Assembly (NCBI GenBank): GCA_048493715.1
Contig: JBGDCZ010000011.1
Location: 1-64,000, forward strand
Direction: 5' to 3'
DNA from: Arsenophonus sp048493715
GTDB lineage: Bacteria > Pseudomonadota > Gammaproteobacteria > Enterobacterales > Enterobacteriaceae
DNA length: 64,000 nt
Shown here: in pieces, positions 25,959-36,819 of the stretch
Layout of the letters: every line of letters starts with the position of its first letter
How positions within the stretch are numbered: the stretch's first letter is position 1
Program-made: the position numbers and the translations under genes
The notes under the pieces: generated by a model
Seen by the model: the letters and a program-made list of their open reading frames with translations, nothing else
The model's database searches: none
Told to the model about the DNA's origin: nothing

Positions 25959-27310
25959 ATGAATTTTCCTGTAATTCTTAATATACTTGTCTTTACTATA
26001 TTACTACTATTATTGGCAAAAGTAAGTGCACATGGATGGAGCCTGTCAAAAAAAGTCTTTGGTGGTCTTCTTATTTGGTATCTTTTTTGGTGTGGTTTTG
26101 CATTTGGTATATGATATTAATAATCAAATAGTGCATGATTCATTGTCGTGGTTCAATATAATTGGCAATGGTTATGTAAAACTGCTGTATGCTGTAAATG
26201 ATCATTATGCCTTTAGTGTTTGCTTCAATACTTAATGCTGTCGCGCGCTTACATCAAACATCTTCATTAGGAAAAATCAGTTTCTTCACCATCGGGGTTC
26301 TGCTTTTTACAACAGCGATTGCCGCTATCATTGGTATCACTATTACAATTTTGTTTGACTTAACGGCAGAAGGTCTTGTACAAAGTAGTCATGAAAATAT
26401 TCAACTTGGTGTTATAGAAAGCAACTACATTCAAAAAATAATACCTGAATTAATATTATCATTTATTCCTAAAAATCCTTTTGCCGACTTGGCCGGAGCA
26501 AATCCAACCTCCCTTATCAGCGTTGTTATTTTTTCTACATTTTTAGGTATAGCTGCTCTGCAATTAGCTAAAATTAATCCTGCAAAAGGCGATAAGATTT
26601 TATCGGCGATAGATATTTTTCAAGCCTGGATCATAAAGCTGGTTCGTTTAGTTATACGACTAACACCATATGGCGTAATGGCTTTAATGATTAAAGTTGT
26701 TGCCAATTCAAATTTACAAGATATTATCAAGCTCGGCAGTTTTGTTATTGCATCCTACTTAGCGTTATCTTTAATGTTTATTATTCATGGTATTCTTCTT
26801 TCTTTACCTGGCATTAATCCAATAAAATTTTTTAAAAAAGTCATTCCAGTTTTAATTTTTGCATTTACTAGTCGTTCTAGTGCCGCCAGTATTGCATTAA
26901 ACGTTAAAACACAAACTCAACAATTAGGTACTCCTGAATCAATCGCTAATTTTTCAGCATCCTTTGGTACCACAATTGGTCAAAATGGCTGCGCAGGAAT
27001 TTACCCGGCAATGCTTGCTGTAATGGTTGCCCCAACTGTTGGAATCAATCCGCTAGATCCCGTATGGATTGCTACACTTGTTGTTATTGTAACCATTAGT
27101 TCTGCCGGGGTTGGTGGCGGAGCGACTTTTGCTGCATTAATGGTTTTACCTGCGATGGAGCTACCTATTACTTTAGTAGCATTACTTATTTCGATCGAAC
27201 CACTGATTGATATGGGAAGAACTACACTAAATGTTAATGGTTCAATGGTTGCAGGAACAATTACTAGCCAATTAATGCATAAAACAGATAAAAATGTTTT
27301 CAATAAATAA
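25959..27310 (+). pseudogene. tcyP: L-cystine symporter TcyP (YdjN) pseudogene
   Basis: TcyP is a DAACS-family sodium/proton-coupled L-cystine importer of about 463 residues. The N-terminus (MNFPVILNILVF) starts at 25959. A frameshift near 26065 moves the frame (FGIFFGVVLHLVYD), and a second near 26190 moves it again. The second is an exact 7-bp duplication of TGCTGTA (26183-26189 and 26190-26196), and a TAA stands where a glutamine codon is expected. From ATG 26198 a 370-codon frame is open, starting MIIMPLVFAS and keeping FTSRSSAAS and GQNGCAG. A truncated protein lacking the first two or so helices might be made, but transport is unlikely. Confidence 0.88.
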
Positions 27311-27689
27311 TATTTACAATTTTTAATTTATACTTAAAAGTCCTACTAGAAATCTATTTAGGACTTTAAGTTTCAATACCATTTTATGTAATAAATCATT
27401 TTTATTATCAGATGTAATTTACATTAACTATCATTTGCATAATTAAATATTAATTAATTTTATTAATGTATTTCATTTTAAATACTGTAGATAACCAATA
27501 ATTTGATACGATTAAACAAAAATACTAATAAGAAGGATAAATTAGGGCATAATACCTTTCAAAAACATAACGTTAGTATAACTTGCAAGAATGATTTTAT
27601 TTTCCTATATTTCACTTACTGTTTGCCAGATAATAGATCTATTTGCGTCAATGTAGAACTCTTGACATATTTTTTAACCAGGTAAAAAA
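27311..27689. other. Intergenic region, tcyP to thiD relics
   Basis: About 380 bp of AT-rich DNA. A 60-codon open frame at 27503 has no recognisable similarity and no convincing ribosome-binding site, so I do not count it as a gene. Confidence 0.5.
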
Positions 27690-28493
27690 CTACCACCAAT
27701 TATAAAAATAATGTACAGGTCCAACACCTTCTCCAACAGTTAATCTGTTAGCATGTTTTAATGTATTTTGGACATAATTTTTAGCTGTAATGACTGTATC
27801 ATGCCAATTGTCAAAGTAAGGACGAAGTGCAGCCAACACAACAGATAATGTACAGCCGGTACCATGAAGTATGCTTGGTTTTTACTCTAGGTAATCAATA
27901 TCTCCATTCACCACTATGTGTAACAACCAATCTGGACTTTCTTTATTATCAAGATGTCCACCCTTAATAAGTACTCCCTGACAGCCAAATGACAATAATT
28001 TTCTTCCTTGTGATAACATCTCCCGTTCATTGTCAGCTACAGAACAATTAAGAAGTGCTGCAGCCTCTGGCAAATTTGGCGTAATAAGCGACACTTTAGG
28101 AAACAAGTTATTAATAATACTATCGATCGCATCAGCCTTTAATAATGCTACCCCGCTTTTAGCTAGCATAACCGTATCAAGTACCGTAAAAGTTAATGAA
28201 TACTTTTTTAATGCGGCGGCTACTATGGATATATTCGTAATATTGAATAACATAACAATTTTCACGCTATCAATTGCACATCGGTTACGGTTAACACCGA
28301 TTCAAGTTGTGAAGCAATGATTTCACCCGCCAAATTATGAATTGACTGTACCCCACAAGTATTTTGTGCAACTAATGCTGTTATCACACCTGTACCATAA
28401 TTGCCTAATGCTGAAAAAACTTTCAAATCAGCATGAATACCTGCACCACTCGTTAGATCAGTTCCTGCGATTGATAAGGAATTGATAGATCAT
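27690..28493 (-). pseudogene. thiD: Hydroxymethylpyrimidine(-phosphate) kinase ThiD pseudogene
   Basis: ThiD phosphorylates HMP and HMP-P for thiamin synthesis and salvage. The minus strand still spells SIAGTDLTSGAGIHADLK, ALVAQNTCGVQS, LDTVMLAKSG, SLITPNLPEAAALL, the GTGCTLS anion-hole motif and a C-terminus ending HYFYNWW, as in E. coli. These pieces sit in different frames: breaks lie right after the start, near 28265 and near 27880. No single frame covers more than about half. The gene is dead, so thiamin pyrophosphate must come from elsewhere or from another kinase. Confidence 0.9.
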
Positions 28494-30208
28494 AAAATTT
28501 TCCTAACTTTTAACATTAATCAGAATAACCTATGCTACCTTACTTAACTAATTACTTTAAACCTATCGTTATTTTATGTTAAAAAATATTAATAGATTTC
28601 CTTTACAATCTAATTTATCTTTTCTTATTTAACTATAAAGATAAAATAAAATTATTTTCATTAAAATAACTATTTTGACAAAATTAAAACATAAAATTTT
28701 TTATTGACTTGTTATAAAATTAAACAATAAATAACCTATAAAATAATTTGTTTAATAACTGGAATTCACTATAAAATAACTAAAATTAAGTGTATTCAAA
28801 ACACACCACTAGCAGATTTTAGTCTATCGTTTTAATATAAAATAGTTTTCAGTAATAGCAACTTGATCACTTATAGCCTAGTTTAAATATCAAAGCTAAA
28901 ATAGGTCATTTCAAAAACAACATTATTAATAGATTATATCATCTTTGAATGGAAAAACATAATAACTAACATACAGCTATTCATTTTTTATTAATTACAG
29001 TAATAAATTGAAATAAACAATAATAAATTAGATATTGAGCATTTCACTTTGACATATAATTTATTATTTATATAAAAAAGATATTTTTATTGCATAATTA
29101 AAAGCATTTATTATCTAATTTATCAAATGAAAATTTAAATAATAAATAGATTCTTAAATTCTACTATCTGGAATATATTCAGACAAAAAATTATTAGCTG
29201 TATGATCTACGGTTTTAACAATCAGTCTGAATTAGTCTATATTAGAAGAAAAATTTGGTTTAATAGCGAAAAATATTCAGCTAAAAAAATTCACACCTAT
29301 ATAATGAAATATTGATTGAATAAAATCAATATTAACAAAACTATCTCTTTTACTTAAAGACTTAGATATAACAATTATCAATTGTACTAAAAAACAACAA
29401 CAGCAAAAACAACTTAGATAGCAATAATAATTACGTATAAAAACTACTCCATAAGATATTAAAAAGCAAGTCTATGTCATTCCTGCTGTTCTTAATAAGG
29501 TTATATTATAGCAATGAAAAACTTTCAACAATAATTCAATATCTAACTAATTTCAAATAAAAATTTGTTGTCAGCTATCTTTAGTTTAATTTAAAAGTTG
29601 GGGAATGTTAGATATATGAAATCTGAACTAAAACATTATCTATATATAACTAAAAACCACAAGTATATCTGGTATAATAAATAATTAATTTTAATAGTTC
29701 ATCTTATTGTGAAATAAATTACTTAAAAATCCATATACATCCAACACTTTGACTATCTAAAAAATACAACTATAAATTATAAATATATTGATTATGTTCA
29801 TTAGTTGATATTTAGAATTATACTTCAAAATAAAAATCCCAATAATTTTATAATTTTAGTTAAATTATCTGATAAAAATAACAATGTAATTTAACAATTG
29901 ATTTGATTCATTGTTAGTACAATCTAATATTTATAAAACATATTTACATTAAAAATAGTTAATTAATTTTTAACTAGAGAAATAACAAGATATTTTACCA
30001 AATTATTTTATAAATAAATTATGCACATTTCATTAACACAATAATATAATTTTCCAAAAATTATTTAACTTATATATTCTTTTTAAGAAAAACAGAAATA
30101 TTATTAATCTTACATACATTTAAGTTACCATGATTTCCATGGTGTAAATAAGGCGATTTTAATTAATGCTATCAATCTCTACTATTTTAATTTTAGATAA
30201 ATTATAAT
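28494..30208. other. 1.7-kb AT-rich region without recognisable genes
   Basis: The longest gene-free stretch of the window. It is full of stop codons on both strands, with only short frames (for example 37 codons from about 29201 on the plus strand) that I cannot relate to any family. Either coding DNA has decayed beyond recognition or it is regulatory or horizontally acquired DNA. No tRNA, IS end or long repeat was seen. Confidence 0.55.
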
Positions 30209-30595
30209 TTAATTTGTATTTTTTAAATAATTGTAGATGTGAGTAATTAGAAGATATCGCTTAGGGAGTTTTTCACTCCATAATATTTCTGTACCATCTT
30301 TTATAATCGCACAAATCATATCATTCGGCATTATTTTCAAATCAAGATAACTACTAACATTGTAAAGTTTTTTTCGAACTCTAGAAAACAATTGGCTAAC
30401 ATTATTTGCAGTTATACTCCTATATCTATCCATCCAAACATATTGAATAAGGTGTTCTAAATCCATTGTATCCTTGCCATGTAAAAAATTAAGGATAAAT
30501 TCAAGCATAAGAAATTCTTTAGGAGTTAATTTTACAATTTCATCTTCTATTTCAACCGTCCTACCAACACTATTGATAACTATATACGACTTCGT
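30209..30595 (-). CDS. Winged-helix transcriptional regulator (CadC/PsaE-like), abnormal start
   Basis: The frame encodes a 128-residue OmpR/PhoB-type winged-helix domain if read from ACG at 30593-30595. It begins TKSYIVINSVGRTVEIEDE and continues VKLTPKEFLMLEFILNFL and NNVSQLFSRVRKKL, the recognition-helix region, ending soon after. AGGAG lies 9 nt before this ACG at the place expected for an ATG, so I infer an ATG to ACG change. The next ATG (30508) would remove the first wing strands. There is no receiver domain and no obvious membrane helix, unlike full CadC. Small stand-alone regulators of this kind often control fimbriae or virulence loci. It may be a pseudogene or use ACG. Confidence 0.55.
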   Translation of the reverse strand, partial: TKSYIVINSVGRTVEIEDEIVKLTPKEFLMLEFILNFLHGKDTMDLEHLIQYVWMDRYRSITANNVSQLFSRVRKKLYNVSSYLDLKIMPNDMICAIIKDGTEILWSEKLPKRYLLITHIYNYLKNTN

Positions 30596-30903
30596 AGCTT
30601 CCTACTCCTGATAAAATATAAACAAACTAATATAGTTATACTTATTCAATAAAAAATACAAAACTATACTTTTTTTTATTGGGCTTATGTTAAAAATTTT
30701 GATAATAGCTTTTTTAAAGACTAAATTAACTAAAATTAATTTTACAGCAATAACAGGTTTAATTAATATAAATTTTATTTCATTTAATGAATTTTAGTTC
30801 CTATTAGGAACTAAATATTATTACTAATTATGAAAAATTTTAAATCCATCTTTAGCTATTTTATTAAAAATAATCAATTATATCTTTCCAAAGAGTATAT
30901 TTA

Positions 30904-30953
30904 TAAAATAAAATAAAATAAAATAAAATAAAATAAAATAAAATAAAATAAAA
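30904..30953. repeat. Pentanucleotide tandem repeat (TAAAA)10
   Basis: Ten exact TAAAA units lie between the winged-helix regulator and the holin-like fragments, about 130 bp before the ATG at 31086. Length variation here could change promoter spacing, but no promoter is clear. Confidence 0.92.
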
Positions 30954-31085
30954 TAATGAACGTACCATTGTGGTATATTAATGGCAAACATAGTGGTTGT
31001 AACGCTTAATTTTAATATTTGCCTTACTTTTGTTGCAATAAAATTCTTTAAAAAGTTAAATATAGAATCTGGGGGTTATACCCAT

Positions 31086-31208
31086 ATGCCTAAGGAAAAT
31101 GATGTTCTTATACGGTGTCTTATAGGTTTGTTTTCTGCATGGGGAGGTGTAACTAGATATATACTAAATACGGAAAAAAAAAGAAATCAAAAAGACGATG
31201 GGGAGTAA
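31086..31208 (+). pseudogene. Holin-like protein, N-terminal half
   Basis: A 40-residue frame with one hydrophobic segment, MPKENDVLIRCLIGLFSAWG followed by GVTRYILN and a basic tail KKRNQK. It resembles the first half of small enterobacterial phage holins that begin MP(N/E)K and contain WGG(V/I)xRYL. The start at 31086 fits this and has GGGGG about 10 nt upstream; an extended frame from 30981 is less likely. The expected second half is not in this frame but on the opposite strand just downstream. The family assignment is from memory of such holins and is moderate at best. Confidence 0.45.
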
Positions 31209-31247
31209 TAATTAAATATTTATAATTATAGCAGATATAAAAGTAAA

Positions 31248-31427
31248 TTATTTTTTATCAATCCTAAAATTGAAAACCTTTTGGTAGAGTAGTTTTAATC
31301 TTGTACCACCCATGGATCCAAGTAAACCAACAACCACTAATGCAATATAGTGGCTAGCGTCATATTCCATTAATAATAAACCGCCAATAAATCCAGTAAA
31401 ACAAGATATAATAATTTCAAATATCAT
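31248..31427 (-). pseudogene. Holin-like protein, C-terminal half (opposite strand)
   Basis: A 59-residue frame read from ATG 31427. It has two hydrophobic stretches, MIFEIIISCFTGFIGGLLLM and YIALVVVGLLGSMGGTRLKLL, and a basic end. This looks like the second half of the same type of holin as the fragment at 31086-31208, but it runs towards it. A TAG three codons upstream of the ATG and the lack of a ribosome-binding site argue against an independent gene. A small local inversion within one ancestral holin gene would explain the layout. Confidence 0.45.
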
Positions 31428-31910
31428 GGCTATCTATGTTTTTCTTTTTACTATAATAATCACTAAGGGTAGCTTTTAAGATAATATTATACTTTTAATG
31501 GATACCAACTATATCATTTTGATAAACAATATCATATTTACTCCTCATTTACTAAGTCGATAACATTACTTAAATCTAATGTTAAATTTATTGTGTTATG
31601 TATTTTAAAAATAAAAATTATTAAATTATCATATTCAAATCTTAGAATACAGAGCATAATGATTAACATTACATTTCCATTGAGATTAATAGCAGAAAAA
31701 GCAAAAAATATATATTTAATTATATTAATTTAGCAAAAATAACAGCTAAAAAGATAAAATAAAAAAATAATATTAATCATTTAAAAATATTGATTTTTGT
31801 ATATTCACTAATATTAAGTGAAATTAATTTCACTTTACTCTGCTGAAATCTTAAAATCCATAACCATATTTTTAATGATATTAACAAATATTTAATTAAC
31901 CCGGGAAAAA
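31428..31910. other. Intergenic region upstream of the protease relic
   Basis: About 480 bp of AT-rich DNA with no coding trace. CCCGGG occurs 8 nt before the protease ATG but no clear Shine-Dalgarno or promoter was identified. Confidence 0.5.
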
Positions 31911-33765
31911 ATGAATATTAAAAAATACACGGAAAATAGCAAAATAACTATTGTCAAACATAAATTTATACAAGACAAACAAAGCTCTTTAATTCGAACT
32001 TTTGTTATTCAAGAATTAAATATGCAATTTATACGACTGGTATTTACTTTGGCTAATATGCAATCCGGCTCATATATAGAAATGACCGATCGTGAAAAAC
32101 AAAATATCCGTATCTTTCCACTTGATAAAGGCTCTAGGCTAGATGTAACTTTTTTTACTAACTGTATCAATATCAAAGTCATACTGCCTAAAAATTATCA
32201 CTATAATGAGAATCAAATGGTAGATCTTGCTTACTATGAAGTGCTACCCCATGACTTAACGCAAGTCGTCGAAGATAGCAAGGATAGGCGACAACCTGAT
32301 ATGTGGTATAAAAATACACTTTTCTTTAATCCAGTTCGTTCGGTACATTTTGTCGCATTTAACGGTTACGGTGGAACCTGCTCATTTATCGGCTCATCTA
32401 ATCATGTACTAACAAACCATCATGTCGTTTTAGACCCCAACAATCAAATCGACCCAGAAGCGGTAAAAACTGGTGAAATATTGGTTAACTGGCACAATAC
32501 CACCAACGACTTTTCATCACCAGTCACTGATATTATCCATTTTGATACAGATGAAGCATTAGTGCATGGTGAATCAAATGGCAGCAGCGATGACTATGCC
32601 TTATTTACCATTACGGATTTTGATTATTACAATACTCACGTTAAAACTTTATTCGGCGGTTTAAAGCTTCAAGAAACAATAAATGAGAAGCGTGAAAACA
32701 TATATATTCCCGAACATGGTGGTGTAAAACCCTTACAAATTAGGGCTCGACAAACTTTTACTATGGATCCTTTTACATCAATAATGCTGGTTGGCAGGAA
32801 GGTGAATTAATCATTTTTGACGATATGGAGTCAGGATCGTCAGGCGCCCCACTAATTAGTCGGAAAACCCATCACGCATTAGGAATTTTATGGGGTCAAA
32901 TACTCCTGCAAAGAGGAGCTTCATCACCATACCTTCTCGATAAACTAAAAGAGTTTATTTCTACTAATAATACCCAAATTAAGTCACAAGGTAATATTGA
33001 AGCCACACCAGTAGATAACGCTGAAATTAAAGTTATTTTAGGCTATAAAGAACAATTAATTCCTTTTGACACCATCCAAGTTGAAAACCACGATGGTTAC
33101 TCTATTGTCGAAATGGCTGGATTGGATCTCACGACAAGAACGACTTTACCGGTAAAATACAAAGTATTAGCAATTATGACGAATAACCAGGTGACACATC
33201 TCAATGATCCTGCGTTAGCTGGAGAAGTCACTCTGAAATTTATTCCTTATCACCCGCATCTTAAGCTATAACTATGATGTTTTTGAAATACCATTTGATA
33301 TTAAAACAGCAGACAGCGTACCAGTAGTTTTTGATGTGAACCAAGCTAATTCTGTCTTGCATCCATTTACCGAAACTAATCCTAATTTATCATTTTATAC
33401 TTTACGCCATGGCTGAGGATCAGAAAAAGTCGGTGAAATTGTAAATCGTTACTCGATTTTAAAAGCACTAATAATAAACGAAAAAGGTAAAAAAGAGTTA
33501 GTTACTTTCCAGGCATATCAAATAAAATCAATAACAAATAAAGAACCATACCCTACAATATGAACCAGCTAGAATTAACTTAAAATGTAATTATGATATT
33601 AAAGGCCCATCATATTTAAGAGTCTGTTATTACCCTGAAAATAATCTTCATTTTATCGGTAAAGGAACATTCAAAGGCATTATTGCGCTCCATGGCAGTG
33701 ATGAAAGTGGTTCTGCTGAACGGTTATGTAAAAATATTTTATTGGATATTACAATAAACGGATAA
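31911..33765 (+). pseudogene. Trypsin-like serine peptidase pseudogene
   Basis: Three frames together describe a protein of about 610 residues. An N-terminal part (1-140) of unknown fold leads into a chymotrypsin-like domain. The catalytic triad is recognisable: His171 in VLTNHHVV, Asp228 in SSDDYALFTI, and Ser in ESGSSGAPLIS. A frameshift near 32780 separates Asp and Ser. A further frameshift near 33260, a TGA near 33415 and another frameshift near 33560 interrupt a C-terminal region that ends in LLDITING. No signal peptide is visible, so how it left the cell is unclear. Related proteins occur in insect-associated enterics as far as I know. It is inactive in this strain. Confidence 0.75.
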
Positions 33766-34054
33766 TTCATAATTAAATAATATTATAAAAACAATAGACA
33801 AATAATAATACCAGTTTTTTATAACACTGGTATTACTTTTAATCAATTAAATAATTAAAACATAATAAGTAACATTAGATATTAAATTAATATTAAGGAG
33901 CAAAAATAAGCTATTATCAATAATCGCTTAGATCTATTTTCTTACTGTTAAAAGAGCTTACTTCTTAATATTATCAATAAGAAATTATGTTAACAGAATA
34001 AGAGTGATAACTTAATATTTAACTTTCCTTTTATAACATTAAATAGGTTATAAT

Positions 34055-34755
34055 ATGAACAATAAAAAAATTTCCACCGAGCAAAAAGAATTAATTTTTG
34101 CATTTGTCCTTTTCCCTGGAATAACACCATTAGATATTATTGCACCGGCCACACTATTACAAAATCAAGGGCTGGCATGACAAACAACCTGTTGCAACAA
34201 AAATTAATTGTGTAACACTGACACCAACAACGACATTTGATGAATTGAATGTGGTAGATATATTATGCATTACCGGCTCTCATAATCCTTTACCTGCACT
34301 TAAAGATACTAAAATGGATATATAAGGTTAGTCAGAATGCTAAATATATTACTAGTGTTTATAATGGCTCAATGTTTTTAGCCGCTGTAAATCTATTAGA
34401 TAACTATCAATCCTTAACACATTGGAGTTGTAATGAATTTTTAGCCCAGCTCGGGGCTACCGTTTCAAACCAACGTGTTACTATTGATAGAAATAGAATT
34501 ACTGGTGGCGGAGTCACCACTGGTATTGATTCTGAGTTATACTTATTATCCATGCTAAAATCAGAAACTGACGCAAAGTTAATGCAACTATTTACCCAGT
34601 ATGACCCTCACCCCTTCCATTCAGGAAACTCTGAAATAGCCGAACCGGAATTAGTTAATTTAGCGCGCGATAAAATTAAAGCATCATTTGAAACAGAAAC
34701 CCCTGATTATCTTGAAATACTTAAATGTGCAATTGAAGGAAAAAAGATTTTCTGA
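34055..34755 (+). pseudogene. DJ-1/PfpI family protein pseudogene (isonitrile hydratase-like)
   Basis: Fragments of a class I glutamine-amidotransferase-like protein. FVLFPGITPLDIIAPA begins the fold, TPTTTFDELNVVDILCI follows after a frameshift near 34175, and a longer last segment contains GSMFLAAVNLLD, THWSCNEFLAQLGA and GGGVTTGIDSELYLL. The usual nucleophile motif AxCxG appears as TSVYNGS, so the cysteine is tyrosine. Isonitrile hydratase (InhA) is the closest subtype I can name. Frameshifts, a stop at 34323 and the lost nucleophile all indicate a dead gene. Confidence 0.75.
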
Positions 34756-34848
34756 ATACTTACATTAATGTATTCAATAATGTTGTATATTATTTAATTT
34801 ATTGATATATTTAGGTTATTATAAAAATAATAAGCATCCGGATGCATT

Positions 34849-35314
34849 ATGATTAATAACCTTAAACGCCATAAACTCACTGAAGCTATTTTGAAGTTTT
34901 CTTTATCAACGCTTTTTTTCATTTTATTTACAGCTAGTGCTCATCAGTACAAAGAAATTGCTGATCTTATTGAGCAACGCCTCTCTTATATGAAATATGT
35001 TGCCAGATACAAATTTGAAAAACACTTGCCAGTAGAAGATCGTACCCAAGAAAATAAAGTTATTTTGAACTCGATTAATAAAGCAGAAGCTTTAGGTTTG
35101 GACAAAAAATCAATAGAGCCTTTTATGATATCGCAAATAAATGCTGCTATAAAGCAATTCAATATCGTTACAAAGCAGATTGGTTGTCCATGCCGGAGAA
35201 CAGACAGCAAAATACGACTTATCGAATATTAGTTTAAAAATTAGTAAATTAAGTGATAATATCCTACAATTAATCGCTGAGGAATTAAAAAATAATGGTC
35301 AAATAAAAAATTAG
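34849..35314 (+). pseudogene. Secreted gamma-class chorismate mutase pseudogene
   Basis: The start encodes a signal-peptide-like segment (to about residue 30) and then IADLIEQRLSYMKYVARYK and HLPVEDRTQENKVILNSI, typical of periplasmic *AroQ chorismate mutases. A frameshift near 35133 puts the expected KAIQYRYKADWLSMPENR in another frame, and a second shift leads to a third frame ending QLIAEELKNNGQIKN. The enzyme converts chorismate to prephenate outside the cytoplasm, and its role there is uncertain. A perfect 12-bp palindrome (GCATCCGGATGC) precedes the start. The gene cannot give a complete protein. Confidence 0.82.
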
Positions 35315-35562
35315 ATCTGTTTATATAAATAAAATCGACCAACACAATCTTAAAAGATCGGATAAAAAAATAATTTGTTCATCACTTAAAAATATCTTTA
35401 AAAAATAAAAATATTAAATATTAAGTAATAAAAATATTTTTATAATAACTAAATTTTTATATTTAGTCAATATATAATCTTGTAAGAAATTAACATACGT
35501 GTATAGTCTTTGACTACTTTTCCATCATATTCAGCCGATCAATTCGAAGCTAATACCGATAA

Positions 35563-36298
35563 TTATTAGAATTAGATTTAATAATCAGTGATCCTAACAG
35601 CACGACATTAAAACAAAAAGAAGATGTTAATAATAAAATTATGGGATTACTTAATGAAATTGAAAATTTGTATGATAAATACATTAAATTAAATGAAGAT
35701 ATTACCAGTCCTTTTATGAAAGAGTTACAAATATTAAAAATAAAGTCTAGTATGGTTACCATAAAATCTGGTGATACTGACGGGGAAAGTTATAGCCTTT
35801 CTAAAGAGGTATTTGAAAATAATAATAAATTTTTTGAATCTTATTATTGTTCATTGTCAAGAGCCGATCAAGAATTACAGAAAATAAGCGAACATGATAG
35901 AAATTATGTTTGGTATTGTTGTCAATATAATTTTGCCCATCAGCTAGCATATAATAAAATTGCGCCACCTGGGGTAATAAAGATCAGACAGAATTTTATT
36001 CAATAGTAAATGAATTAAAAACAAAAAAACTACTGGAAGAAACCGTTTTTGCGATAGCCAATGCGTGTAATCCGCTAATTTTTTGTGAAAAATCTTTTGC
36101 TGGTGAGGATCCTAAAAACGATATTTTCTTTATTGTACTTAAAGAACTTAATTAATTTTATAATAATTATTTAGCTACAAAAAAGATATTAGTGATCACC
36201 AATTAGCTCAAGATTGCTATGTACTAACAGAAATAAAATCTCTTTATATACCCGAATCAATAAAACAAGAACCTAAACACATTAACTTAGCTGGTTAA
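35563..36298 (+). pseudogene. Unrecognised, probably decayed coding region
   Basis: An open frame without any ATG or TTG start runs from about 35563 through ATG 35641 to 36006. It contains the hydrophilic, coiled-coil-like LLNEIENLYDKYIKLNEDIT and YNFAHQLAYNKIAPP. After a frameshift, coding-like sequence continues (EETVFAIANACNPLIFCEK to KELN, ending 36155), and a further piece (SDHQLAQDCYVLTEI) ends at 36298. I do not recognise the family. The composition, internal frameshift and missing start suggest an inactivated gene of at least 230 residues. The 121-codon stretch from 35641 could alternatively be a short gene. Confidence 0.4.
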
Positions 36299-36500
36299 AT
36301 AGATAATTCTAAATACATAACTATCTATCTGCTAGTACTCCAGGCTTATTCAGCAAAATGAGACAAGATAATTTATTGTAATAAAATAGCAGAAAATATC
36401 TTATTCAAAAACTTACTATAAATATTTAATGACTATTTTTACATAAATCATAATTTGCTGCTATTATTTTATTAATATCAAGCAAATTTGGAGTTCTATT

Positions 36501-36819
36501 ATGAAATTGAAAATACTATCTATCACATTAATTGGATTTTTACTTCAAGTCCTGTTTTTGCTGTCGAAACAACTGTCAAAAAACAATAAACTCTCAACAA
36601 ATGAGAATGAAAGATTGCAATATCTAAGCAAAAAAGAAAGCATTAACGAGTCAAAAGAGAAAATTTTTTATGACATCATGTCTTAGTAACAAGTCTGCTA
36701 AGAAAGGTAATTCTCAGAATGAGAAAATGTAATGCAGCAACAACCAAAAAAAATTTAAAAAGAGTGAACGTCAAGTATTTATGAGTAAATGTCAAGAGGT
36801 TAATTTAATACAAAAATAA
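36501..36819 (+). pseudogene. psiF: PsiF-like small secreted protein pseudogene
   Basis: MKLKILSITLIGF begins a signal peptide whose end (SSPVFAVE) lies in another frame. Downstream, two copies of the PsiF repeat can be read. The first has QQMRMKDCN and RKFFMTSCLSNKS with a TAA between; the second, after a TAA where a residue is missing, has KFKKSERQVFMSKCQEV. E. coli PsiF is a phosphate-starvation-induced periplasmic protein with the same two cysteine-containing repeats and no known function. Frameshifts and stops make this copy nonfunctional. Confidence 0.7.

Noticed and set aside
27503..27685. 60-codon open frame between tcyP and thiD relics
   Set aside because: No family resemblance, no ribosome-binding site, and a composition like the surrounding non-coding DNA.
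29201..29320. 37-codon frame starting MIYGFNNQSELVYIRRK
   Set aside because: It slightly resembles the first strands of a winged-helix regulator, but the sequence after its stop has no coding signal in any frame.
34834..34845. Palindrome GCATCCGGATGC as a specific operator
   Set aside because: Perfect but only 12 bp, next to a pseudogene, and not matching a regulator site I know; recorded only as a sequence oddity.
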